From positions 34,188 to 98,187 of the forward strand of contig NZ_SEBS01000014.1 of NCBI RefSeq assembly GCF_004211145.1: a stretch of DNA of 64,000 nt, written 5' to 3'. The translations under genes were made by a program, and so were the position numbers. Position 1 is the stretch's first letter. Every line of letters starts with the position of its first letter. The notes below the pieces were generated by a model. That model had not been told where the DNA came from. It made no database searches and saw nothing but the letters and a program-made list of their open reading frames with translations. This DNA is from Flavobacterium sp. (GTDB lineage: Bacteria > Bacteroidota > Bacteroidia > Flavobacteriales > Flavobacteriaceae). This document shows positions 35,350 to 43,062 of this stretch, piece after piece.

Positions 35350-35385
35350 TTATTAATTATTCATTGTTAATTATTAATTGAATAA

Positions 35386-36324
35386 ATGAAAGGCCCATTA
35401 TTTTACTCAAAAATCCTACTTTTCGGAGAATACGGAATCATTAAAGATTCCAAAGGCTTATCAATTCCATACAATTTTTACAATGGCGCTTTGAAGGTGT
35501 CCGACAATCAGACCGACGAGGCGAAAGCATCGAATGCGAGTTTGAGCCGTTTTGTTTTCTATCTCGAGAAACTGCAGCAGGAACAACCTGAACTTGTGCA
35601 ATTTGAAATCGAGAAACTGCACCACGATGTCGCCGAAGGCATGTATTTCGATTCATCGATCCCGCAAGGCTACGGAGTCGGATCAAGCGGCGCTTTGGTT
35701 GCTGCGATCTATGACAAATACGCAAAAGATAAAATTACGGTGCTCGAGAATCTCACTCGAGAAAAACTATTGAAACTCAAGACGATTTTCGGACAAATGG
35801 AATCGTTTTTCCACGGAAAAAGTTCTGGACTCGACCCGTTGAATTCATATTTGAGCATCCCGATCCTGATCAATTCGAAAGACAATATTGAGGCGACGGG
35901 AATTCCCGCACAACGCGCGACCGGACATGGAGCCGTGTTTTTGCTCGACTCGGGAATCGTTGGAGAAACGGCGCCGATGGTCAATATTTTCATGGAAAAC
36001 CTAAAAGACAAAGGTTTCCGTGCGATGCTTAAAAACCAATTCGTAAAATATACCGATTTGTGCGTCGAGAACTTCCTCGGCGGCGACATGAAATCGCTTT
36101 TTGCCAACACCAAGAAACTTTCAAAAGTCGTGTTGAATAATTTCAAGCCGATGATTCCCGAGCAATTCCATGGGATTTGGCAACACGGGATCGACACCAA
36201 TGATTATTATCTGAAACTCTGCGGATCTGGCGGTGGCGGTTATATTTTGGGCTTTACCGAAGATTTGGAGAAAGCGCAGAACGCTTTGAAAGACTATAAA
36301 TTGGAAGTCGTTTATCAATTTTGA
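35386..36324 (+). CDS. GHMP kinase, probable mevalonate kinase
   Basis: The 312-residue product has the N-terminal KILLFGEYGIIKDSKGLSIP, the ATP-binding loop PQGYGVGSSGALVAAIYDKY (near residues 93-112), SFFHGKSSGLDPLNSYL (substrate/Asp region) and the C-terminal KLCGSGGGGYILGF. It most likely phosphorylates mevalonate. Gene order with mvaD and a prenyltransferase supports this. Its start is only 6 bp beyond the cassette's right arm, so its native promoter or its link to mvaD may have been displaced by the insertion. Confidence 0.88.
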   Translation: MKGPLFYSKILLFGEYGIIKDSKGLSIPYNFYNGALKVSDNQTDEAKASNASLSRFVFYLEKLQQEQPELVQFEIEKLHHDVAEGMYFDSSIPQGYGVGSSGALVAAIYDKYAKDKITVLENLTREKLLKLKTIFGQMESFFHGKSSGLDPLNSYLSIPILINSKDNIEATGIPAQRATGHGAVFLLDSGIVGETAPMVNIFMENLKDKGFRAMLKNQFVKYTDLCVENFLGGDMKSLFANTKKLSKVVLNNFKPMIPEQFHGIWQHGIDTNDYYLKLCGSGGGGYILGFTEDLEKAQNALKDYKLEVVYQF

Positions 36325-36340
36325 TTGACGTCTTGGGAAC

Positions 36341-36373
36341 AACCCTTTAAGGGTTTGAAACCCTTAAAGGGTT
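36341..36373. repeat. Perfect long hairpin after the mevalonate kinase gene
   Basis: AACCCTTTAAGGGTTT and its exact reverse complement are separated by a single G, giving 16-bp arms. Each arm is itself nearly palindromic. It starts 17 bp after the stop codon and has no T-run. It may act as a transcription or mRNA-end structure between the kinase and UbiA genes. Confidence 0.85.
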
Positions 36374-36407
36374 AATCCAACATCGAAATTCCACCAACAC
36401 AAACCCT

Positions 36408-37364
36408 ATGTTAAGCCGCAAGAGCAAATTACGCGTAAAAAAAATCGTGAGTTTGTTCTCGGTCGTGCGCGGCTACAACATCCCCGTGATCGCAATCGCG
36501 CAGTATCTGTCGGCGGTGTTTATTTTGTCGCCTCCGCACATGCCCGCGCTTGAGGTCGTGCTTAATATCGACATTTTCCTTTTGGTCTTGGCGTCGAGTA
36601 TCGCGATCGCTTCGGGCTACATCATCAATAATTTTTACGACAGCGAGAAAGACCTGATCAACCGTCCGCGCAAATCCATGCTCGATCGTCTGGTGAGCCA
36701 AAAAACGAAATTGTATGTGTATTTCTCGCTCAATTTCCTGTCGGTTTTTGTGGGTTGGCTGGTTTCGTGGCGGGTCGCGTTGTTTTATGCGATGTACATT
36801 TTCGTGATCTGGTTCTATTCGCACAAGCTCAAGAAATATCCGATCATCGGGAATGTTACGGCCTGTTTGCTTGCGATTGCGCCGTTCTTCGGAATCCTGC
36901 TGTATTTCTCCAAGCTCGATCCGTATGCGATGTTCCGACCGATGCAACTCGAAATCATCATCGCGCATGCTGCATTCCTGTTTTTATTACTGCTGATCCG
37001 CGAAATGACGAAAGACCTCGAGAATCTACGAGGCGATTTTGCGACCAATTATAAAACCGTTGCCGTCGTGTATGGCGAATCGGTTTCGAAGACCGCGATT
37101 ACGACTTTGGCGGCGCTCACGACGATCCCGGTTTATGTATTGATCGAAACCGTCGACGTCGGCTACATGGACATTTACTTTTACGTCTGTTTGATTTTTC
37201 TGCTATTCTTCGTGATTTTTCTGTGGCGTTCCGACAGCCGAAAGCAGTTCCTCGCGTTGCACAACACGTTGAAATTCCTCATCGTCGCCGGTGTTTTCTG
37301 CATCGTCTTGATCGAGCCGAGTGTTTTGTGGCATGGAAAAAAGATGTTGTTGTCGGCCATCTAA
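36408..37364 (+). CDS. UbiA-family prenyltransferase
   Basis: The 318-residue product has eight to nine membrane helices and the two UbiA Asp motifs, NNFYDSEKDLINRP (near residues 82-95) and DLENLRGDFATNYKT (near 203-217). It transfers an isoprenoid chain to an acceptor in the inner membrane. In flavobacteria, relatives next to mevalonate genes are annotated as geranylgeranylglycerol-phosphate-type or quinone-type enzymes; the acceptor cannot be decided here. The isoprenoid neighbours fit its substrate. Confidence 0.88.
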   Translation: MLSRKSKLRVKKIVSLFSVVRGYNIPVIAIAQYLSAVFILSPPHMPALEVVLNIDIFLLVLASSIAIASGYIINNFYDSEKDLINRPRKSMLDRLVSQKTKLYVYFSLNFLSVFVGWLVSWRVALFYAMYIFVIWFYSHKLKKYPIIGNVTACLLAIAPFFGILLYFSKLDPYAMFRPMQLEIIIAHAAFLFLLLLIREMTKDLENLRGDFATNYKTVAVVYGESVSKTAITTLAALTTIPVYVLIETVDVGYMDIYFYVCLIFLLFFVIFLWRSDSRKQFLALHNTLKFLIVAGVFCIVLIEPSVLWHGKKMLLSAI

Positions 37365-37462
37365 CTTCGACATTCGTTATTCAATGTTCGTTATTCGTCA
37401 TTAATCATTTGCTTAGCGTTTTTGAATGCCGAACATCGATTACTGAACATTGAATTTCGAAG
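37365..37462. repeat. Inverted-repeat element after the UbiA gene (no gene inside)
   Basis: It starts on the first base after the UbiA stop codon. The outer CTTCGA / TCGAAG ends and about 24 of 33 positions match as an ungapped inverted repeat. Arms are built of words like ATTCGTT and AATGTTC. It separates UbiA from the pseudouridine synthase promoter. Confidence 0.7.
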
Positions 37463-37535
37463 TGATTCAAGGTCCGGCACAAACGACTACGACAACAAAT
37501 CCCAAAACGATGCGCCCGAAAGCGTTAACGTTGCG

Positions 37536-37543
37536 TATCTTTG
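37536..37543 (+). promoter_or_regulatory. Putative -7 promoter box of the pseudouridine synthase gene
   Basis: TATCTTTG lies 16 nt before the ATG at 37560, showing that the 46 upstream in-frame codons are not translated. Confidence 0.7.
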
Positions 37544-37559
37544 CAAAAAATTCATCGGG

Positions 37560-38507
37560 ATGGACAAGCCTAACAACGACAAACGCAACTTCAGCAAAAA
37601 GACCGGATCTGACGGACGCACCAATTTTTCCAAGCCTTCACGAGGCGGCGCAGCACGCAGCGAATCGAAACCGGCCTTGCCGAAACGTTCCCAGAAACCC
37701 AAGAAAGACGAGTCGAAACCCGCGTTTGAAAAGCCCGGACAAAAACCCGCGCGTGCGCCTAGGAAGAGCGAACCAAAGGCGAAAGTCGCAAAAAATCCCG
37801 ATGAGATCCGTTTGAACAAGTACATCGCGAATTCGGGCATGTGCTCACGCCGCGATGCCGATATCTATATCCAATCGGGCAATGTAAAAGTGAACGGCGT
37901 TCCCGTGACTGAAATGGGCTACAAAGTGAAACCCGGCGATGTCGTGAATTTCGACGGTGCCCTGATCACGCCCGACAAGAAAGAATACGTACTGCTCAAC
38001 AAGCCCAAAAACTTCACGACGGCCGGAGAAGGCGAACTCGAGATGCGCAACGTGCTCGATCTGATCAAGGCTTCGGGCAACAACAAACTCAAGCCGGTCG
38101 GCCGAATGGATAAGAACACGACAGGATTGTTGTTGTTCACGAACGATTCGGACATGATCCGAAAGTTCAGCCAGCCGAACCAAAAATCCCCAAAAATCTA
38201 TCAGGTTTCCCTCGACAAGAATCTGAAGTTCGAAGACCTCGAGAAGATTTCAGGCGGCGTCACATTGGACGAGCACCGTTTGTATGTGGACGAAATCTCG
38301 TACATCGAAAACCAACCCAAAACCGAGATCGGATTAAAACTCCGCACGGCAAACGTAAAAGTGGTACGTTCTATTTTTGAATCGTTCAAATACAACGTAT
38401 TAAAGATCGATCGCGTGGCTTTTGCTGGACTTACCAAGAAAAACTTGCAACGTGGCGACTGGCGATTCCTGACTGAACAGGAAATCATAAACCTGCGCAA
38501 CGCCTAA
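37560..38507 (+). CDS. RsuA/RluB-type pseudouridine synthase with a basic N-terminal extension
   Basis: The 315-residue product has a Lys/Pro/Ser-rich, probably disordered extension (about 1-80), an S4 RNA-binding domain (IRLNKYIANSGMCSRRDAD) and the catalytic domain with Asp in GRMDKNTTGLLLFTND. LKIDRVAFAGLTKKNLQRGDWRFLT is near the end. It isomerises uridine in ribosomal RNA; which base (16S or 23S) cannot be told. The basic extension is common in flavobacterial members and probably binds RNA. Confidence 0.9.
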   Translation: MDKPNNDKRNFSKKTGSDGRTNFSKPSRGGAARSESKPALPKRSQKPKKDESKPAFEKPGQKPARAPRKSEPKAKVAKNPDEIRLNKYIANSGMCSRRDADIYIQSGNVKVNGVPVTEMGYKVKPGDVVNFDGALITPDKKEYVLLNKPKNFTTAGEGELEMRNVLDLIKASGNNKLKPVGRMDKNTTGLLLFTNDSDMIRKFSQPNQKSPKIYQVSLDKNLKFEDLEKISGGVTLDEHRLYVDEISYIENQPKTEIGLKLRTANVKVVRSIFESFKYNVLKIDRVAFAGLTKKNLQRGDWRFLTEQEIINLRNA

Positions 38508-38709
38508 GTTTCCGCGTTTTTTGATACTTGGAAGTTAGGTCAATATTTCAAAAACGTCACGCGATCGTCGGCTAACGTAACCTAAAAGTTATCGATCGCG
38601 AAACGGTCCTATTTCACAGCGATTTACAGGCTTAACAACTTCGTAAAAACAGACCGCATCCTTAAAAATCTCATAACTCCGATTCCTTGAGCGCGCCCTG
38701 ATGCCATTG

Positions 38710-38717
38710 TAGCTTTG
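38710..38717 (+). promoter_or_regulatory. Putative -7 promoter box of the PhoX-like gene
   Basis: TAGCTTTG lies 25 nt before the ATG at 38743. I see nothing else in the 235-bp gap after the pseudouridine synthase gene. Confidence 0.65.
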
Positions 38718-38742
38718 CAGAAAACAACCAATAATTTCTGCA

Positions 38743-41700
38743 ATGAACAAAAAAGTACTTCTGTTAGGGACGGCATTTTCGATTTTGGCAGCTTATGGTT
38801 ACGCCAGGGAAAACTTCGGTTTCAGCGTGCCATCGGCCATTGAAAATGCGCAAACTGTTTCGGCTTCGGAACAAACAAAAAAAACGGCAGCGACTGCTAC
38901 GACAGTTGATTTCGACCCGATCGTAACCAACATTTTCAACGCTGGAAGCGCGTGGAAATTCAACGACCAAGGGCAAGATCTGGGCACTGCCTGGAAAGAC
39001 ACGAACTTTGACGACGCGAACTGGGCGAGCGGAAACGCACCGCTTGGTTATGGCGATTCGGGCATGGCGACGACTTTATCGTTCGGGCCGAGTTCGTCCA
39101 ACAAGTATCCGACGTACTATTTCAGGAAAACCTTTAACGTAGCCGACGCGAGCGCTTTCGACGAACTCAAATTCTCGGTGCAACGCGATGACGGCGTCGT
39201 GGTTTACGTGAACGGCGTCGAGGCTTTCCGTTCGAATATGGCGGCGGGAACGATCGCTTATAGCATGTTTTCGGCTGAAACTATCGATGGAGCGGCCGAA
39301 ACGGCTTGGAACGATTTCGTCACGTCGAATCTTTTGGTGGACGGCGACAACGTGATCGCTATCGAATTGCACCAACGCAGCGCCGGAAGTTCTGACACTC
39401 GCCTCGATTTCAAATTGGACGGCATTTCAGAGGTCGATCCGATTCTTTTCGCAGCGGGTTCGAACTGGAGCTACAACGACTTGGGCCAGGATTTGGCAAC
39501 CGCTTGGAGCGCGTCCGATTATGACGATACGAACTGGCAAACCGGAAATGCACCGCTTGGCTACGGCGATTCGGGCATGGCGACGACATTGTCATTCGGT
39601 CCGAGTTCATCGAGCAAATATCCGACGTACTATTTTAGAAAGACGATTTCAGTTCCGGCTGCCGATGTGTTCGACCAATTGAAATTCAATGTCCAGCGCG
39701 ACGACGGAGTGATCATCTATGTAAACGGAGCCGAGGTTTTACGCTCGAACATGCCTGCGGGAACTGTAGGTTACAATACTTTTTCGGCCGAAACGATCGA
39801 CGGTGGCGCCGAAACCGCATGGAACGAATATATCGTACCGAACACTTTGGTTGACGGAGAAAACGTGATCGCGATCGAACTGCACCAACGCAGCGCCGGA
39901 AGTTCGGATACGCGTTTGGACGTGAGCCTCGAAGGTCTTGCCGGGTCGGACGAAGAACCGCAGCAATATGTCGTGACGGATTATCCGATCGCAAAAGATT
40001 CACAGTGGAAATATTCGGACGCAGGAACAAGTTTCGACGGACAAGCATGGTATTCAGCCTCGAACGACGTAACGGCCTGGAGCCATAATTTCGCACCGCT
40101 CGGTTACGGAGATCCGGTGAACACGATCATTTCATTCGGTCCGGACGCTTCGAACAAATTCCCAACGACGTATTTCGTAAAAGACATCAACGTTGACTTG
40201 GCCGACGTTTCAGACATGATGGAACTCGGCGTGCGTCGCGATGACGGTGTCGTTATTTACGTAAACGGTGTCGAGGCCGTGCGCTCGAATCTGCCTGCGG
40301 GAACGGTCAATTATTCGACTTTGGCCCTGACGAATGTTGCCAACATCGACGAGAATATTTACCAGACGTATTTGGTCCCGAAAACGGCTTTGCAACAAGG
40401 CGTGAACAGGATCGCGGTCGAGCTTCACAACGACGCGGTAACGAGTTCGGACATGCGTTTTGATTTGTACTTGAAGAACTATGAAGACCTTTCGATCGAT
40501 TGTAACGACAACCACATCAGCTGTTTTACGTCGATCCAGCCAACGGGACAAACGCCTGTATTGATCTATCCGCAGGAACACCAATTCCAACTATTGTTCA
40601 AGGAAGGCGACGCGTACATGTCGAGCACCGAAGCGAACATCGCAACAGTTCCTGGACTTCACGATTACACGGCTTACGTCGGGATCGCCAACAGCAGTGC
40701 GAACGGTTATCTGTCGGTGAACCACGAGAATACTCCGGGCGGCGTGTCGATCATCGATCTTCACCTGAATCCATCGACGCTTTTGTGGGAAAAAACTGAT
40801 TCTCGTGCCGTGGACTTCTACAATCCCGTTTTGGTCTCCACGACGCGTAACTGTTCCGGAGGCGTTACTCTTTGGGGAACTGTGGTTACGGCCGAAGAAT
40901 CTACGAACGCCGGTGACAACAACTCCGATGGTTATCAAGACGTGGGCTGGCTGGTCGAAATCGATCCGGTTACCGCAAAAGTGCGCGACTACGGTCAAGG
41001 TCAGGAAAAACTTTGGGCAATGGGCCGCATGAACCATGAAAACGTGGTGATCAGCAATGACGGAACGACCGCTTACTACGGCGAAGACGGCGGAACGAAC
41101 TGCGTCTACAAATATGTAATGGATACGCCCGGAGATTTGCGCAACGGAACGGTTTACGTGCTTAAACTCAACCTCGCGCTCTCAGGACAGGATCCGAGCA
41201 GCAGCACAGGTGTTTGGGTCGAAGTCCCGAACGATACGCAAGCCGATAGAAATTCAATGAGCGCGGTTGCAGTCGCAGTCGGTGGAACAAGTTTCAACGG
41301 TGTCGAAGACGTCGAAATCAACCCTGTAAACGGAAAAATCTTTTTCACGGCGAAAGGCTTTGACCGCGTGTACGATTTTATCGACAATGGAACTACGGTT
41401 TCGGAATTCGAGACTTTCGTCGGTGGAAAATCGTACGACATCGAAACAGGAACGGCAACATTCACCGAACCTTGGGGCGACGGAAACGACAACCTTACCT
41501 TCGACGACCGCGGTAACCTTTGGGTTTGCCAGGACGGCGGACTCAACTACATCTGGATGATCACGCCTGACCACAACCAAAGCCAGCCACGCGTGAAACT
41601 TTGGGGATCGATGCCTGCAGGTTCGGAGCCGACAGGACTTACGTTCACGCCTGACTATAAATACGGTTTCTTCTCGATCCAACATCCGAACGGATCGAAC

Positions 41701-42069
41701 GCGGCCCAGATGGATGCAACGGATACCGAAGTCACGATCAACGCATCGGCTTCGCTCGTATTCTCAAACGAAAACAATATCGGATTGGCAGTCGAGGATG
41801 TCGTCGGCGCCAAAAACACGAGCCGCGTCTATCCAAACCCGACGGGCGGAGTGCTTTTCGTGGAATTGGCAAGCGCTCCGGCCGGAAAAGTTTCGGTTGA
41901 AGTCGTCGACCTGACCGGAAAAACAGTTTATTCGGCCAAAGATGTCAACGTTCAGGACGCACAACGCATCGAACTCGACCTCACGCCTTATATCGAAAGG
42001 GCTTCCATGTATATCCTGAAAGTGAAAGCCGACGGAAAACAAGAATCTTTCAAGGTCATCACAAAATAA
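38743..42069 (+). CDS. Secreted T9SS protein: three jelly-roll modules and a PhoX-like phosphatase domain
   Basis: The 1108-residue product has a signal peptide and then three tandem modules of about 170 residues (starting near 62, 232 and 408). Modules 1 and 2 are close copies; each carries NAPLGYGDSGMATTLSFGPSS, FRKT and a QRDDGVxxYVNG-type segment ending in IAIELHQRSAGSSDTRLD. A PhoX/DUF839-like domain follows (about 585-1015, LSVNHENTPGG, WGTVVTAEES, RMNHENVV, GEDGGTNCVYKY). A T9SS tail is at the end (SRVYPNPTGGVLF ... ASMYILKV). PhoX enzymes are calcium/iron alkaline phosphatases that release phosphate outside the cell. Activity is likely but unproven; the jelly-roll modules may bind carbohydrate. 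Confidence 0.88.
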   Translation: MNKKVLLLGTAFSILAAYGYARENFGFSVPSAIENAQTVSASEQTKKTAATATTVDFDPIVTNIFNAGSAWKFNDQGQDLGTAWKDTNFDDANWASGNAPLGYGDSGMATTLSFGPSSSNKYPTYYFRKTFNVADASAFDELKFSVQRDDGVVVYVNGVEAFRSNMAAGTIAYSMFSAETIDGAAETAWNDFVTSNLLVDGDNVIAIELHQRSAGSSDTRLDFKLDGISEVDPILFAAGSNWSYNDLGQDLATAWSASDYDDTNWQTGNAPLGYGDSGMATTLSFGPSSSSKYPTYYFRKTISVPAADVFDQLKFNVQRDDGVIIYVNGAEVLRSNMPAGTVGYNTFSAETIDGGAETAWNEYIVPNTLVDGENVIAIELHQRSAGSSDTRLDVSLEGLAGSDEEPQQYVVTDYPIAKDSQWKYSDAGTSFDGQAWYSASNDVTAWSHNFAPLGYGDPVNTIISFGPDASNKFPTTYFVKDINVDLADVSDMMELGVRRDDGVVIYVNGVEAVRSNLPAGTVNYSTLALTNVANIDENIYQTYLVPKTALQQGVNRIAVELHNDAVTSSDMRFDLYLKNYEDLSIDCNDNHISCFTSIQPTGQTPVLIYPQEHQFQLLFKEGDAYMSSTEANIATVPGLHDYTAYVGIANSSANGYLSVNHENTPGGVSIIDLHLNPSTLLWEKTDSRAVDFYNPVLVSTTRNCSGGVTLWGTVVTAEESTNAGDNNSDGYQDVGWLVEIDPVTAKVRDYGQGQEKLWAMGRMNHENVVISNDGTTAYYGEDGGTNCVYKYVMDTPGDLRNGTVYVLKLNLALSGQDPSSSTGVWVEVPNDTQADRNSMSAVAVAVGGTSFNGVEDVEINPVNGKIFFTAKGFDRVYDFIDNGTTVSEFETFVGGKSYDIETGTATFTEPWGDGNDNLTFDDRGNLWVCQDGGLNYIWMITPDHNQSQPRVKLWGSMPAGSEPTGLTFTPDYKYGFFSIQHPNGSNAAQMDATDTEVTINASASLVFSNENNIGLAVEDVVGAKNTSRVYPNPTGGVLFVELASAPAGKVSVEVVDLTGKTVYSAKDVNVQDAQRIELDLTPYIERASMYILKVKADGKQESFKVITK

Positions 42070-42095
42070 AAAATCTATAAAATAATCCAGAAAAT

Positions 42096-42113
42096 GGGGG
42101 AATTCGTTCCCCC
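42096..42113 (+). terminator. Stable hairpin with TTCG tetraloop after the PhoX-like gene
   Basis: GGGGGAA and TTCCCCC close a TTCG loop, a very stable hairpin. It lacks a T-run, so termination or mRNA 3'-end protection are both possible. It overlaps an in-frame ATG (42094) that would extend the LRR gene, which makes that start unlikely. Confidence 0.7.
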
Positions 42114-42138
42114 TGCTTCTGTTTTACAACTTTGGCAA

Positions 42139-43053
42139 ATGAGAACTTTTTTTATGTTGGGTTCGCTGTTTCTTGGAACGATCTGTTTTTCGCAAGTTCA
42201 TTATCCGTCGCCCGACGCGGGAAAAATGTACACGTCGGTATCGCAGGCGATTTCTGAAAACCCGAACGCAAAGCAACTCAACCTGCGCGACACCCAAACG
42301 TTTTTCATCCCGACCGACATCAGTGCGCTCACCGAATTGCGTTTTGTGAACCTCATGAACAATTTCGTCGAATACTGGGAACCGTCGTTGTTCAAGCTCG
42401 AAAAACTCGAGGTGCTCGACTTCCGGTTCAACGCGTTGAAATACATTCCGGCTCAGATTTCAAGTTATAAGAAACTGACGCGGCTCGATCTTGCGAACAA
42501 CTACCTGAATTCGATCCCGTCAGAAATCGGCGAATTGAAACGCCTGCAGGAACTTCACCTTTCAGCCAATCAACTTACGGTCTTGCCCGACGAAATCGCC
42601 AACTGCAAAAAACTTCGCGTGATCGATCTGGAATACAACCAGCTTCATACGTTGCCCGACGGATTTTTCAAGCTCAAAAAACTGCATTCGGCGAATCTCG
42701 GCTACAATCAATTTTACGAGGTGAACGGCCCGTGGAAAAACATGAAAGCGATGGAAACGTTGAACATGGAATTCAACCGATTGCAATCGATTCCAACCGA
42801 GATACTCGAAATGCCGAACCTAAAATCGCTAACGCTGAACCACAATTCGATCAAGGAAATTCCGCAAGCCGTTTTTTCGATGAAAAATCTCGAATTGCTG
42901 GTCGTGTCACAGAACCAAATCGAACGTCTTCCGGCAAAAATCCCGAACGATTCGAGCATCAAAACATTGATCTTATCAGGAAATCCCATTTCAAAATCTG
43001 AAATCGCGCGCGTCCGAAAAGCCTTGCCGAACTGCCGCATAATCGCCGACTAA
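42139..43053 (+). CDS. Exported leucine-rich-repeat protein
   Basis: The 304-residue product has a signal peptide (FFMLGSLFLGTICFSQ). About nine leucine-rich repeats of roughly 23 residues cover residues 60-290, of the form LTRLDLANNYLNSIPSEIGEL and LKSLTLNHNSIKEIPQAVF. It is probably a periplasmic or surface binding protein. The start at 42139 puts the signal peptide at the N-terminus. It lies 9 bp before the di-haem peroxidase gene, so the two are likely co-transcribed. Confidence 0.85.
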   Translation: MRTFFMLGSLFLGTICFSQVHYPSPDAGKMYTSVSQAISENPNAKQLNLRDTQTFFIPTDISALTELRFVNLMNNFVEYWEPSLFKLEKLEVLDFRFNALKYIPAQISSYKKLTRLDLANNYLNSIPSEIGELKRLQELHLSANQLTVLPDEIANCKKLRVIDLEYNQLHTLPDGFFKLKKLHSANLGYNQFYEVNGPWKNMKAMETLNMEFNRLQSIPTEILEMPNLKSLTLNHNSIKEIPQAVFSMKNLELLVVSQNQIERLPAKIPNDSSIKTLILSGNPISKSEIARVRKALPNCRIIAD

Positions 43054-43062
43054 CCTATCGCC

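Larger units (their letters stand above)
34919..35380. mobile_element. Inverted-repeat-bounded cassette carrying a four-helix-bundle gene
   Basis: Arms at 34919-34952 and 35347-35380 are 34 bp long and match as an inverted repeat at 33 positions. They enclose a promoter box, the shared TATACACGCCA leader and one gene, whose TAA is the first three bases of the right arm. The left arm begins inside the mvaD coding region. The layout resembles 23S rRNA intervening sequences, which encode the same protein family between complementary ends. Here it sits between two genes. Mobility is inferred. Confidence 0.65.

Noticed and set aside
37422..37559. N-terminal extension of the pseudouridine synthase by 46 codons
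   Set aside because: The extension reads through an inverted-repeat element and the promoter box; the ATG at 37560 is well placed after the box.
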